Assembly: GCF_014651115.1 (NCBI RefSeq)
Contig: NZ_BMWG01000029.1
Span: 1 to 64,000 of the forward strand
Length of the DNA: 64,000 nucleotides
Direction of reading: 5' to 3'
Source of the DNA: Streptomyces inusitatus
GTDB lineage: Bacteria > Actinomycetota > Actinomycetes > Streptomycetales > Streptomycetaceae
Made by a program: the position numbers and the translations under genes. Positions 50,870-59,669 of the stretch are shown one piece after another. Each line of letters opens with the position of its first letter. Position 1 is the stretch's first letter. The notes beneath the pieces were generated by a model that saw only the letters and a program-made list of their open reading frames with translations, ran no database searches and was not told the origin of the DNA.

Positions 50870-52056
50870 GGGCACGCCTCACCAGGGCGGCGCTGGCCCG
50901 CCCCGCCGTTCTGCTCGCCACCAGTCCCGGCGCGACGCGTGAGCGGCTGGCCGTCGAGGCCGAACTCGGACGCAGGGGCTGGCCGTCGGCCGCCGGGCCC
51001 GCCTCGGCGGACCTGCTCGTCTTCGCGGGCGTCCCCCTTCCCCTGCGGGACGACGACTGGGCGGAACGCGTATGGACGGCAGTACCCGCCCCGAAGGCGC
51101 GAGTGACCGTCACGGACGCCGAGCACGCCGCGCACACGCTGGACCACGGGCACCGCACACTCCTCACGCCGGCCGCACACCCCGCCGAGCGTCACGAGAC
51201 GGCGACGGCCGCCGCGCCCGATCACGGCCCCCACGACTCCCAGGGCTCCCACGGCGGCATGGACCACGCCCACCACGGCCGCCCCCCGGGGACCGTGGCC
51301 GGTCTCCCCCTGGCGGAAAGAGCCGAGGACCGGGACGGTCTGAGACTCGACCGGCTGCATGTGCCGCTCGGACCCGCGCTGCCGGACTGGCCTGCCGGAC
51401 TCGTGCTGCGCCTGGAACTCCAGGGAGACGTGGTGCGCCGGGCCGAGGTCGACCCGATGCCCACACCCGCCGCCTCCCGGCCCGCCTTCTGGAGCGAACC
51501 GTGGCTCAAAGCCCTGGCCGGTGAGCCGGGGACGTCCGGCGAGGCCGCCCGGCGGCGGTGCGCGGCCCATCTCGACAGCCTCGGCAGATTCCTCGGCGTG
51601 GCCGGCTGGAGCGACGCGGCGACCAGGGCGCGCCGGGCGCGCGACCGGACCCTCGGTGACGCGCACGGCGAGGAGCTGCGGCCCCTCGTACACCCTCTGG
51701 TCCGGCGCGTACGGAAATCGCGGACCCTGCGCTGGCTGACGGCGGGCGTTGGCGAACTGCCCGGAGGACCGGTCGCGGGAGACGCCCACAGCAGACTCAT
51801 CGGCTGGCTCGACGGTATCGAGTACGCCCTCGACGCGATCGGCGACCGCACCCCGCTCGCCGACCACCCCCTGATCGGACCCCGGGGCCGCGTCGACGAC
51901 ACGGAGGCCCCGGCGTCCCGGACGCTGCTCGCCGCCCTCCCCGCCCTCCTCGCGGGCGCCGAGTTCGCCTGCGCCCGACTCGTCGTCGCGAGCCTCGACC
52001 CCGATCTCGACGAACTGGCCGCACGGCGCGCACCGGACGGCCGCACCCATGGCTGA
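50860..52056 (+). CDS. Degenerate NuoB/NuoD-like fusion of the alternative complex I operon
   Basis: A 398-residue protein. Its N-terminal segment (SADLLVFAGVPLPL, then VPAPKARVTV) follows the NuoB pattern (ADLLIVAGTV ... MPEPKYVI). The later segments LVLRLELQGDVVRRAEVD, HLDSLGRFLG, RTLRWLTAGVG and GDAHSRLIGWLDG follow NuoD. The protein has only two Cys residues, so the N2 4Fe-4S cluster of NuoB cannot form. A His-rich linker (about 88-140) joins the halves. ATG at 50860 overlaps the NuoA2 stop. It may be a structural remnant adapting the pump to a new partner. The homology is inferred by eye from short stretches. Confidence 0.65.
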   Translation: MDLRARLTRAALARPAVLLATSPGATRERLAVEAELGRRGWPSAAGPASADLLVFAGVPLPLRDDDWAERVWTAVPAPKARVTVTDAEHAAHTLDHGHRTLLTPAAHPAERHETATAAAPDHGPHDSQGSHGGMDHAHHGRPPGTVAGLPLAERAEDRDGLRLDRLHVPLGPALPDWPAGLVLRLELQGDVVRRAEVDPMPTPAASRPAFWSEPWLKALAGEPGTSGEAARRRCAAHLDSLGRFLGVAGWSDAATRARRARDRTLGDAHGEELRPLVHPLVRRVRKSRTLRWLTAGVGELPGGPVAGDAHSRLIGWLDGIEYALDAIGDRTPLADHPLIGPRGRVDDTEAPASRTLLAALPALLAGAEFACARLVVASLDPDLDELAARRAPDGRTHG

Positions 52057-52936
52057 ACCTGCTCCGCCGTGGGCGGCACTCGTCCTGCCCCTCGCGCTGG
52101 CGCTGGTCGCGACGGCCCTGGCGACCGCCGACGCGAGGTCCACCGGGCCGGGCCGCGAGGTGCTGCGGCTGCTGGTGCAGCAGCGGCGGATCACCAGGGC
52201 GGCCGACGTCCCTCTCGTACGGCTGGCGACGACGCTGCTCCCGGTCGCCGCGGTGCTCGCCGCCGCCGTCCTTCCCCTCGGCTTCCGGCCGGTGTCCGAT
52301 CTGCCCGACGGGATCGTGTGGTTCAACGCCATGGAGGCACTGGCCTGGGCGGCCGTGTGGCTGGCGGGCTGGGGGCCGAACTCGACCCTGTCGCTGATCG
52401 GCGGGTACCGCTTCCTCGCGCAGGGGCTGGCGTACGAACTGCCGCACATGCTCGCGATCACGACGGCGGCGCTCGGCGCCCAGTCGTTGCGGGTGGGCGC
52501 GGTGGCGGACGCGCAGGCCGGGCTCTGGTTCGCGGTGTGGATGCCGGCGGCGTTCGGGATCTATCTGCTGAGCGCCCTCGCCATGGCCTTCTGGGGCCCG
52601 TTCGACCAGCCGGTCGGGAGGGATACGGCGGGCGGCGCGGCGGCCGAACTGTCCGGGGTGGACCGGCTGGTGTTCCTCGGCGGGCGACGGCTCCTGCTCG
52701 TGGTCGCCGCCGCCTTCTCCGTACCGCTGTTCCTGGGCGGCGGACACGGCCCGCTCCTGCCCGGCTGGGCGTGGACGCTGATCAAGACGGCCGCGGTGCT
52801 CGGCCTCCTGCTGTGGGTGCGCCGCCGGGTGCCGACCGTACGAACGGAGCGGTACATGGAGCTGTCCTGGGTGGTTCTGACGCCTCTGGCGGTGGCACAG
52901 GCGCTGGTCGTGGCCGTGGTGGTGCTCAAAAAGTGA
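52049..52936 (+). CDS. NADH-quinone oxidoreductase subunit H-like (NuoH2), degenerate quinone loop
   Basis: A 295-residue membrane protein with about eight helices. GGYRFLAQGLAYELPHMLA and WGPFDQPVG match NuoH. The acidic loop after PFD in normal NuoH (PEAEAELVAGYNTEY) reads PVGRDTAGGAAAEL here, so most of the conserved Glu residues are lost; these line the quinone chamber in standard enzymes. ATG at 52049 overlaps the previous gene (ATGGCTGA), and its stop overlaps the next GTG. Confidence 0.85.
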   Translation: MAEPAPPWAALVLPLALALVATALATADARSTGPGREVLRLLVQQRRITRAADVPLVRLATTLLPVAAVLAAAVLPLGFRPVSDLPDGIVWFNAMEALAWAAVWLAGWGPNSTLSLIGGYRFLAQGLAYELPHMLAITTAALGAQSLRVGAVADAQAGLWFAVWMPAAFGIYLLSALAMAFWGPFDQPVGRDTAGGAAAELSGVDRLVFLGGRRLLLVVAAAFSVPLFLGGGHGPLLPGWAWTLIKTAAVLGLLLWVRRRVPTVRTERYMELSWVVLTPLAVAQALVVAVVVLKK

Positions 52937-53493
52937 GCACAGCGGCGTTCTGGGCACTGGCCGTCCTCGCGGTGGCGAGCGGCATCATGGTCTTCCGCTT
53001 CGACTCGATGGCGCGCGCGACCTTCTCGCTGCTCACCGCTCTGCTGTGCGTGGGCGGGGAGCTGATCGTGCTCGGGCTCGACTACCTCGGCGTCGTCACC
53101 GTGCTGATGATGACGATCGAGATGGCCATCATGGCCGTCTTCATGATCATGTTCATGATGAACCCGGCCGGGCTCATGCCCATGACGATGCTCCACAACC
53201 GGCGGGGAGCGGCCCTGATCTGCGCCGGTTCGTTCACGTCGCTCGTCGTCGGCATCCTCCTCGTACCCTGGCCGCGCCGGGTCGGCCGAGCCCCGGCCGA
53301 CCCGACCATGGACCTCGGCATGTCCCTGATGGGACCGCAGATGCTCACCATGATGACCCTGGGCATGGCACTGTTCGCGACGATCGTCGCGACCGTCGTG
53401 CTCGCCACCCGGCGCGGCCGGTACGACCGGTACGGCGACGACCTCCGGGCGGCCCGGCCCGACGACCCGGTCCGCGGCGGCGTGGGCCGATGA
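52933..53493 (+). CDS. NADH-quinone oxidoreductase subunit J-like (NuoJ2)
   Basis: A 186-residue protein with five hydrophobic segments. FWALAVLAVASGIMVFRFDSMARATFSLL and YLGVVTVLMMTIEMAIMAVFMIMFMM are typical NuoJ (methionine-rich here). GTG at 52933 overlaps the NuoH2 stop (GTGA). Membrane subunit linking the quinone module to the antiporter modules. Confidence 0.88.
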   Translation: MSTAAFWALAVLAVASGIMVFRFDSMARATFSLLTALLCVGGELIVLGLDYLGVVTVLMMTIEMAIMAVFMIMFMMNPAGLMPMTMLHNRRGAALICAGSFTSLVVGILLVPWPRRVGRAPADPTMDLGMSLMGPQMLTMMTLGMALFATIVATVVLATRRGRYDRYGDDLRAARPDDPVRGGVGR

Positions 53494-53795
53494 ACCTGGA
53501 ACTGTTCCTGATCACCGCCGCCGCGCTGTTCTGCGTCGGACTGTACGGCGCGCTGACCCAGCAGTCGATCGTCATGCTGATGATGGGCCTGGAGCTGATG
53601 CTGGGCGGGGTGATCCTCGCCGCCGGCGCTGCCTGGCACCACATCGCCCCGGCCGCCGCCGACGGGCAGGTCCTGATCGTGGTCGCCATCACGGCCATGG
53701 CGGTGGAGATGGCGATCGGATTCGCCGTCGTGACGGCCCTGTTCCGGTCCCGCGAGGTCGACACGACCGACATGGCGGCGGAGCTGCGGGAATGA
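53490..53795 (+). CDS. NADH-quinone oxidoreductase subunit K-like (NuoK2)
   Basis: A 101-residue three-helix protein, the normal NuoK/MrpC length. MMGLELMLGGVILA and AITAMAVEMAIGFAVV keep both conserved membrane Glu residues used in proton transfer. ATG at 53490 overlaps the NuoJ2 stop (ATGA), and the stop overlaps NuoL2. Confidence 0.92.
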   Translation: MNLELFLITAAALFCVGLYGALTQQSIVMLMMGLELMLGGVILAAGAAWHHIAPAAADGQVLIVVAITAMAVEMAIGFAVVTALFRSREVDTTDMAAELRE

Positions 53796-55642
53796 GCCCC
53801 GCACTGTGGTCGCTGATCGGCCTGCCCCTCGCCGCCGGGACGCTGCTCGCCCCGGCGGGACGGCGGGCGGACCGAGGGGCGCCACCGCTCGCGACAGCGG
53901 TCTCGGCACTGGTCCTGGGACTGGCCGTCGCCGCCGCACTGCGCCATCCCGCCGTAGAGGCACCCCTGCTGGAAGGACTTCCTCTCCGGCTCGCGGTGGA
54001 CGGCCTCTCCGGGGTCCTCGTCGTGACCGTCGCCGCCGTCACCCTCGCCGTCCTTCTGTACAGCGCGGCGCGGCCCGGCGAGGAAGAGGCACGGGCCCGA
54101 TTCTTCGGCCTGATGCTCCTCTTCGAAGGAAGCATGCTCGTCACCGTCACCGCCACCACCCTGCCGACGCTCCTCATGGGCTGGGAGGTCATGGGAGCCG
54201 CCTCCTGGGCGCTCATCGGATACCGGTGGCGAGAACCGGAACGCACCGCCGCCGCCGGCACCGCCTTTCTGACGACCCGCGCCGCCGACCTCGGCCTCTA
54301 CCTCGCCGCGGGCGCCGCCCTCGCGGCGGGACCCGGACCGCTCGCCCTCGACGGGCTCGCGCGGGCCGACGAACCGTGGCTGTCGCTCGTCACGGCGGGC
54401 GTCCTGGTCGCGGCGCTCGGCAAATCCGCGCAGCTCCCCTTCAGCTTCTGGCTGTCACGGGCCATGCGGGGACCGAGCCCGGTGTCGGCACTGCTGCACT
54501 CGGCGGCGATGGTGGTCGCGGGCGCGTATCTCCTGCTGCGGACCGGACCACTGCTGGACGCCTCCGGCTGGGGCGCGGAAGCCACCGCGTGGGCGGGCGC
54601 GGCGACCGCCCTCGCCCTCGGGCTGGTCGCGGTGGCACAGAGCGACTTCAAACAGCTGCTCGCCGCCTCGACCTGCGCCCAGATCGGGTTCATGGTGCTC
54701 GCCGCCGGCACGGGAGCGGCCACCGGCGGAGTCCTGCAACTGACGGCGCACGCCGCCGCGAAGAGCCTGCTGTTCCTCGTGGCGGGCGCCTGGCTCACCG
54801 CCTGGGGAACCCAGCGGCTCCCCGCACTGCGCGGAGCCGCCCGTACCGACCGGGTCCTCGGCGCGCTGTGCACGGTGGGCGCCCTGTCACTGGCCGGGCT
54901 GCCACCGCTCTCCCTGTGGGCGGCGAAGGACGTACTGCTCGCCGGGGCGCTGGAGGGCAGCCCGTGGCTGTACGCGACCGGGCTCGCCGCCGCCGTGCTC
55001 TCCGCGGTCTACAGCGTCAAGATCCTCCGGTTCGTGTGGGGCCGCCCCGAGCCGCGTGCCGGGACGGCAGGCCGGCGGATTCCGGGCAGAGCCGTGATCC
55101 CGCTCGCCCTCCTCGCCGCCGCGTGCGTCGCGCTGACACCCATGGCCTTCCCGCCCGCCCGCGACGCGCTCACCCGATATCTCGGCGCCGAAGCCCAACC
55201 CGTACCGCACGCATGGGAGTTCACCCTCTCCGGCACTCTCGCCCTGCTCGCCGCCGCGGCGGCCTGGACCCGGGGCGACCGCCCGCCACCCCTGCCGCCC
55301 CGGGCCGAACGGCTGGCCCGCCAGTGGCTGGGCCTCGAACACGCCGCCCACACCCTCCTCGTCTCCCCGACCCTGGCGGCGGCCCGCGCCGCCGCCGCGT
55401 TCGACGACCGGGTCCTCGACCGCGCCGTGAACGCGTCGGCCCGGGGCGCGGTCGGCCTCGCCCGATGGACCGACCGATTCATCGAGCGGGCGATCGACGG
55501 AGCGGTCGAGGGCGTCGCCGCCACCGCCCGCCGGCTCGGCGGACAGGCCCGCCGCCCCCAGACCGGCCGACTGCACCAGTACCTCGCACAGGCCGTCGCC
55601 GCCTTCTCCGTCATCGCCGCCGTGCTCGCCCTCGTGAGGTAA
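53792..55642 (+). CDS. NADH-quinone oxidoreductase subunit L-like (NuoL2)
   Basis: A 616-residue antiporter-type subunit with about 14-16 helices. LLMGWEVMGAASWALIGYRW carries the conserved Glu, and GKSAQLPFSFWLSRAMRGPSPVSALLHSAAMV the conserved Lys and the discontinuous helix. The C-terminal lateral region is long and charged. Proton-pump residues look intact. ATG at 53792 overlaps NuoK2. Confidence 0.93.
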   Translation: MSPALWSLIGLPLAAGTLLAPAGRRADRGAPPLATAVSALVLGLAVAAALRHPAVEAPLLEGLPLRLAVDGLSGVLVVTVAAVTLAVLLYSAARPGEEEARARFFGLMLLFEGSMLVTVTATTLPTLLMGWEVMGAASWALIGYRWREPERTAAAGTAFLTTRAADLGLYLAAGAALAAGPGPLALDGLARADEPWLSLVTAGVLVAALGKSAQLPFSFWLSRAMRGPSPVSALLHSAAMVVAGAYLLLRTGPLLDASGWGAEATAWAGAATALALGLVAVAQSDFKQLLAASTCAQIGFMVLAAGTGAATGGVLQLTAHAAAKSLLFLVAGAWLTAWGTQRLPALRGAARTDRVLGALCTVGALSLAGLPPLSLWAAKDVLLAGALEGSPWLYATGLAAAVLSAVYSVKILRFVWGRPEPRAGTAGRRIPGRAVIPLALLAAACVALTPMAFPPARDALTRYLGAEAQPVPHAWEFTLSGTLALLAAAAAWTRGDRPPPLPPRAERLARQWLGLEHAAHTLLVSPTLAAARAAAAFDDRVLDRAVNASARGAVGLARWTDRFIERAIDGAVEGVAATARRLGGQARRPQTGRLHQYLAQAVAAFSVIAAVLALVR

Positions 55643-55645
55643 CCG

Positions 55646-57151
55646 TTGCTCACCGTCCTCGTCTTCACCCCGACCGCGGTCGCCCTGCTGCTGCTCGCCC
55701 TGCCTCCCCGCACCCCCGTACAGGCCCTGCGCGCCGTCTGGGCGGCGACCGCCGCCGTCGAACTCGGCCTGGTCGTCGCCGTATGGGCCGGTTACGAGAC
55801 GGGCGGCGGCACACAGTACGAGGTCCGGGCCCGCTGGATCCCCAACGCCGGGGTCGGCTACCACATCGGCGTCGACGGCCTCTCCCTGCCGCTGCTCGCC
55901 CTCACCTGTGTGCTGTTCCTCGCCTGCGCGCTCCACTCGCTCCGCGAGAACCGCCGCTTCCGCGAGTTCGCCGCGCTCTTCCTCTTCCTCCAGACCACCT
56001 GTCTCGGGCTGTTCGTCTCCCTCGACCTGATCCTCTTCTTCGTCTTCTTCGACCTGTCGATCGTCGCGATGTACTTCGTCATCGCCGGATGGGGCCACCG
56101 CGACGCCAAAGCGGCGGCCCTGAAGTTCTTCCTCTACACATTCCTCGGATCACTCGCGCTGCTGCTGGGCTTCATCGGCCTCTATCTGGCCGCCGCCCCC
56201 CACACCTTCGACATGGTCGACCTCACCCGCCAGAACCCCCTCGCCGACCGGCCCGCCCACGCCGCGCCCGTCCTTTTCGCCATCGTCCTCGGCCTCGCCG
56301 TCAAGACGCCCACGGTCCCGTTCCACACCTGGCTCCCACCCGCCCACACCGAGGCCCCGGCGGCCGGGTCCGCCATCCTCGCCGGAGTGCTCCTGAAGAT
56401 GGGGACCTACGGCTTCCTCCGCATCGCGATGCCCATGCTCCCGGACGCGTGGCGGCGGTACGCGCTCGTCCTGGTCGTCGTCGGAGTCCTGTCCGTCCTC
56501 CACGGCGCGCTGGTGGCGCTCGCCCAGACCGACTTCAAACGCATGATCGCGTACACCTCGGTCAACCACATGGGGTACATCCTCCTGGGCATCGGAGCCG
56601 CCGCCCAGGCCGCCGGCACCTCCGCCCAGGCACGCTCCCTCGCCATCACCGGCTCGGTCACCCAGATGGTCAGCCACGGACTCATCACCGGCGCGCTGTT
56701 CCTCCTCGCCGGAGCGCTGTACGAGCGCGGGCGGACGTACGACATGGGCGCGTACGGGGGAGTCGCCGCGACCGCCCCCGCGTTCGCGATCCTGACCGGC
56801 GCGGCGGCCTTCGCGTCGCTCGGGCTTCCCGGCTTCTCCGGATTCATCGCGGAGTTCCAGATCTTCACCGGCGCGCTCGGCCCGCAACCCCTGGCCACCG
56901 CCCTGTCCGTACTCGGCATCCTGCTCACGGCCGGACTGTTCCTGCGCGCCCTGCGAAAGATCCTGACGGGACCGCCGCGGCCGCCGAACCCGTCCGGCGC
57001 ACCACGCGCGTTCCAGGACCTGCGCGCGCACGAGTACGCGGGCGTCGCCCCTCTCCTCGTACTCGCCGTGATCCTGGGCATCGCGCCGCGATTCCTCCTC
57101 GACGTCATCGAACCGGCCTCCCACGCGATCCTGGAGCAGCTCGCCCGATGA
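55646..57151 (+). CDS. NADH-quinone oxidoreductase subunit M-like (NuoM2)
   Basis: A 501-residue antiporter-type subunit. HIGVDGLSLPLLALTC, FFVFFDLSIVAMYFVI, VKTPTVPFHTWLPPAHTEAPAAGSAILAGVLLKMGTYG and TDFKRMIAYTSVNHMGYILLG are typical NuoM and keep the Lys residues. The start is TTG at 55646, three bases after the NuoL2 stop, with GAGG just upstream. Confidence 0.92.
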   Translation: MLTVLVFTPTAVALLLLALPPRTPVQALRAVWAATAAVELGLVVAVWAGYETGGGTQYEVRARWIPNAGVGYHIGVDGLSLPLLALTCVLFLACALHSLRENRRFREFAALFLFLQTTCLGLFVSLDLILFFVFFDLSIVAMYFVIAGWGHRDAKAAALKFFLYTFLGSLALLLGFIGLYLAAAPHTFDMVDLTRQNPLADRPAHAAPVLFAIVLGLAVKTPTVPFHTWLPPAHTEAPAAGSAILAGVLLKMGTYGFLRIAMPMLPDAWRRYALVLVVVGVLSVLHGALVALAQTDFKRMIAYTSVNHMGYILLGIGAAAQAAGTSAQARSLAITGSVTQMVSHGLITGALFLLAGALYERGRTYDMGAYGGVAATAPAFAILTGAAAFASLGLPGFSGFIAEFQIFTGALGPQPLATALSVLGILLTAGLFLRALRKILTGPPRPPNPSGAPRAFQDLRAHEYAGVAPLLVLAVILGIAPRFLLDVIEPASHAILEQLAR

Positions 57152-58602
57152 CCGGCATGACCGCCCTGACCTCGATGGCCTCCACGGCCTCCATGAACGA
57201 GAACCCGCTGGACATCCTTCCCGAGGCGCTCCTCGCGGCGTCGGCCGTCCTCGGACTCCTCCTGGGCGCCTGGCTGCCGCGCCGCAGACAATGGCTCGTC
57301 GGACTCCTCGCGGCGACGGCGGCCTGCGCGGGCATCACCGCGGCGGCCCTCGCCGCCGCCCGGCCCGATGTCACCGCGTTCGGCGAGGCGTTCACCGTCG
57401 ACCCGATCACGAGCACCTCCCGCGTCGTCGTCCTCGGCGGCCTCCTGCTCGTCCTCGCCCTCGCCGCCGGCCCCTTCCACGCCCACCCGCGCGAGAGCGA
57501 GTTCTTCGTACTCCTCCAGCTCTCCGCCCTCGGGGCGCTCATCATGGCCGGCGCCCAGGACCTGCTGCTGCTCGCCGCCGGATACCTGCTCGCGAGCATC
57601 CCCGCCTACGCGCTCGCCGGCTTCCGCAAGGACGGCCCCGGCACCGAGGCCGCGCTCAAGTACTACGTCCTCGGCGCGCTCCTCGGCGTCTTCCTGCTGT
57701 CCGGCACCACCGCGCTGTACGCGGCGGGACGAGCCACCGGCTACCCGCTCCTCGGCCCCGCGCTGCCCGGGGCGCCGGACGCGCTCGTCGCGGCCGGCGC
57801 CGTCGGACTGCTCGCAGGCGTACTGTTCAAGGCCGGTGCCGTACCGGCCCACTTCTGGGTGCCGGACGCCGTCCAGGGCAGCGCCTCCCCGGTCGCCGCG
57901 TTCCTGACCACCATCCCCAAGATCGGCGCGCTGACGGCGCTGCTGCGGCTCGGCGAGACCGTCCTCGCCGACAGCGGAATGCCGTGGGCGGCCCTGCTCT
58001 CCGCGGTCTCCGCGGCCTCGATGACACTGGGGAATCTCGCCGCCTTCTTCCAGGACGACGTCAAACGGCTCCTCGCCTACTCGGCCGTCAGCCAGGTCGG
58101 CTACCTTCTGCTGCCGGTCACCGTCGCCGGCCGCTCCGCCCTCGCCCAGGAGGCCCTGCTCTACTACGCGGCCGGATACACCGTCACCAACCTCGGCGCG
58201 TTCGCCGTGGTGTGCGCCCTTCCCCGCGCCACCCGGACCAGCGACTACCGAGGCCTGGCCCGCCGACGCCCGCTCCTGGCCACAAGCCTGGCCATCTGCC
58301 TCCTGGGACTCGTCGGCACACCGCCGACCGCCGTGTTCGTCGGCAAACTTGAGGCGTTCAGCGCCGCGCTCGACGGCGACTACGCCTGGCTGGCGGTCCT
58401 GGCCGCCGTCAACACCGTCGCCTCCCTCTTCTACTACCTGCGCTGGATCGTGCCCGCCCTCTCACCCGGCGGCGGGCACCGACTCGCCGACGGCGACCGC
58501 CCCGCACGGGCGGTTGCCCACACGGCCGCCGCGATCTCCCTGTGCCTCGGCCTGGCCGCGGGACCCGTACTCCCCGTCCTGAGCGACTCCTTCGCGCCGT
58601 AG
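57148..58602 (+). CDS. NADH-quinone oxidoreductase subunit N-like (NuoN2)
   Basis: A 484-residue antiporter-type subunit. VLFKAGAVPAHFWVPDAVQGSASPVAAFLTTIPKIGAL and QDDVKRLLAYSAVSQVGYLLL are diagnostic NuoN with pump lysines. ATG at 57148 overlaps NuoM2 (ATGA). It ends the operon. No nuoC, E, F, G or I gene is present in or next to the operon, so the complex lacks an NADH input module unless it borrows one. Confidence 0.93.
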   Translation: MTGMTALTSMASTASMNENPLDILPEALLAASAVLGLLLGAWLPRRRQWLVGLLAATAACAGITAAALAAARPDVTAFGEAFTVDPITSTSRVVVLGGLLLVLALAAGPFHAHPRESEFFVLLQLSALGALIMAGAQDLLLLAAGYLLASIPAYALAGFRKDGPGTEAALKYYVLGALLGVFLLSGTTALYAAGRATGYPLLGPALPGAPDALVAAGAVGLLAGVLFKAGAVPAHFWVPDAVQGSASPVAAFLTTIPKIGALTALLRLGETVLADSGMPWAALLSAVSAASMTLGNLAAFFQDDVKRLLAYSAVSQVGYLLLPVTVAGRSALAQEALLYYAAGYTVTNLGAFAVVCALPRATRTSDYRGLARRRPLLATSLAICLLGLVGTPPTAVFVGKLEAFSAALDGDYAWLAVLAAVNTVASLFYYLRWIVPALSPGGGHRLADGDRPARAVAHTAAAISLCLGLAAGPVLPVLSDSFAP

Positions 58603-58638
58603 CGGCCACCTCGGGAAATCGGGTCGTGGCCGGCCGAG

Positions 58639-58836
58639 ATGCGCCACCAACCGGGACACCCCTGGCAGTACCTCGTCCCGGACATCCGCGACCTCGGCGC
58701 CGCTTACCCGGGCGACACCCGCCTCACCGAACTGGCGGCGGCCGGACGGGTGCGCGACCAGTGCCCCGGGGCACTGGCCCGTGCCGCCACCGCCTTCGGG
58801 AGCGACATCGCCGCATGGATCCCCCACGACATCTGA
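58639..58836 (+). CDS. Possible short hypothetical protein (65 aa)
   Basis: A 65-residue frame (MRHQPGHPWQYLVPDIRDLG) with reasonable codon bias but no strong ribosome-binding site, in the gap between nuoN2 and the reverse-strand DinB gene. It might be a remnant of a larger gene. No family is recognised. Confidence 0.3.
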   Translation: MRHQPGHPWQYLVPDIRDLGAAYPGDTRLTELAAAGRVRDQCPGALARAATAFGSDIAAWIPHDI

Positions 58837-58844
58837 GCCACCGC

Positions 58845-59402
58845 TCAGCCCATGCTCTTGGCGCCGTCGAGCGCCTCGCGAATGATGTCCGCGTGACCCG
58901 CGTGGTGAGCGGTCTCGCCCATGATGTGAAGAACCACCTGACGCACCGACCAGCGCGCGTCACCCTGGAACCACGGAGCCTTCGGCAACTCCTGTGAGAC
59001 ACCGAGATCCGGCAGCGAGGCCACGAGCTCGTCCGTACGACGGGCCGCCTCCGCGTAGTCGGCCAGCACCCCGGCGAGCGTCTCACCCGGCAGCATCCGG
59101 AACTCGTCCGACCTGCGAGCCCACTCCGCCTCACCCATGTCGGTGAAATCCCCCATCGAGGCCGCCCCCTCCTCGATGAACGCCGCCCACCCCCGCTCAA
59201 CCCCCGTGACATGCTTGATCAGCCCGCCCAGGCACAGCTCACTGACCGTCGTCCGCCTCCCCGCCTCCTCGTCGGTCAGATCACGCGTGGTGAAACGCAG
59301 GAAGTGCCGCTGCTGCTCCAGCATCTCCAGAAGCTCGCTGTGCTCCCCGGCGACCACCGGAGAGTCGGCCGGATCGAGGGTCGTCGCTTCAATGATGGTC
59401 AT
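58845..59402 (-). CDS. DinB-family protein (mycothiol/bacillithiol transferase fold)
   Basis: A 185-residue four-helix bundle protein. LIKHVTGVERGW and VRQVVLHIMGETAHHAGHADIIREAL carry the three His residues (H-x3-E/H...H-x3-H) of DinB/YfiT metal sites. Family members include mycothiol-dependent maleylpyruvate isomerases and S-transferases. ATG at 59402. It stands alone; the substrate is unknown. Confidence 0.88.
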   Translation of the reverse strand: MTIIEATTLDPADSPVVAGEHSELLEMLEQQRHFLRFTTRDLTDEEAGRRTTVSELCLGGLIKHVTGVERGWAAFIEEGAASMGDFTDMGEAEWARRSDEFRMLPGETLAGVLADYAEAARRTDELVASLPDLGVSQELPKAPWFQGDARWSVRQVVLHIMGETAHHAGHADIIREALDGAKSMG

Positions 59403-59669
59403 GAACTCCGCCTTGTTCTGTCGTTCTGTCGCTGTTCCGTCGGGCAGGAACGACGCTAGGCGTCATATAGGTCAGTTCTTGACCTCAATGCCACTCGGGA
59501 GCCACTCAGGGCGCACGGTTTCCCTCCGCACCGGCTCGAACGGAGGCTCGATTCCATGAAAGGATCGAGCCATGGCACGACCTTCCGGGTACCCGTTCGA
59601 TCTCCGTCGCCGTGCGATGCGCACGGTCGCCGCGAAAGCAGAGACGGGCCAATGGCTCGGGAGGGCATG

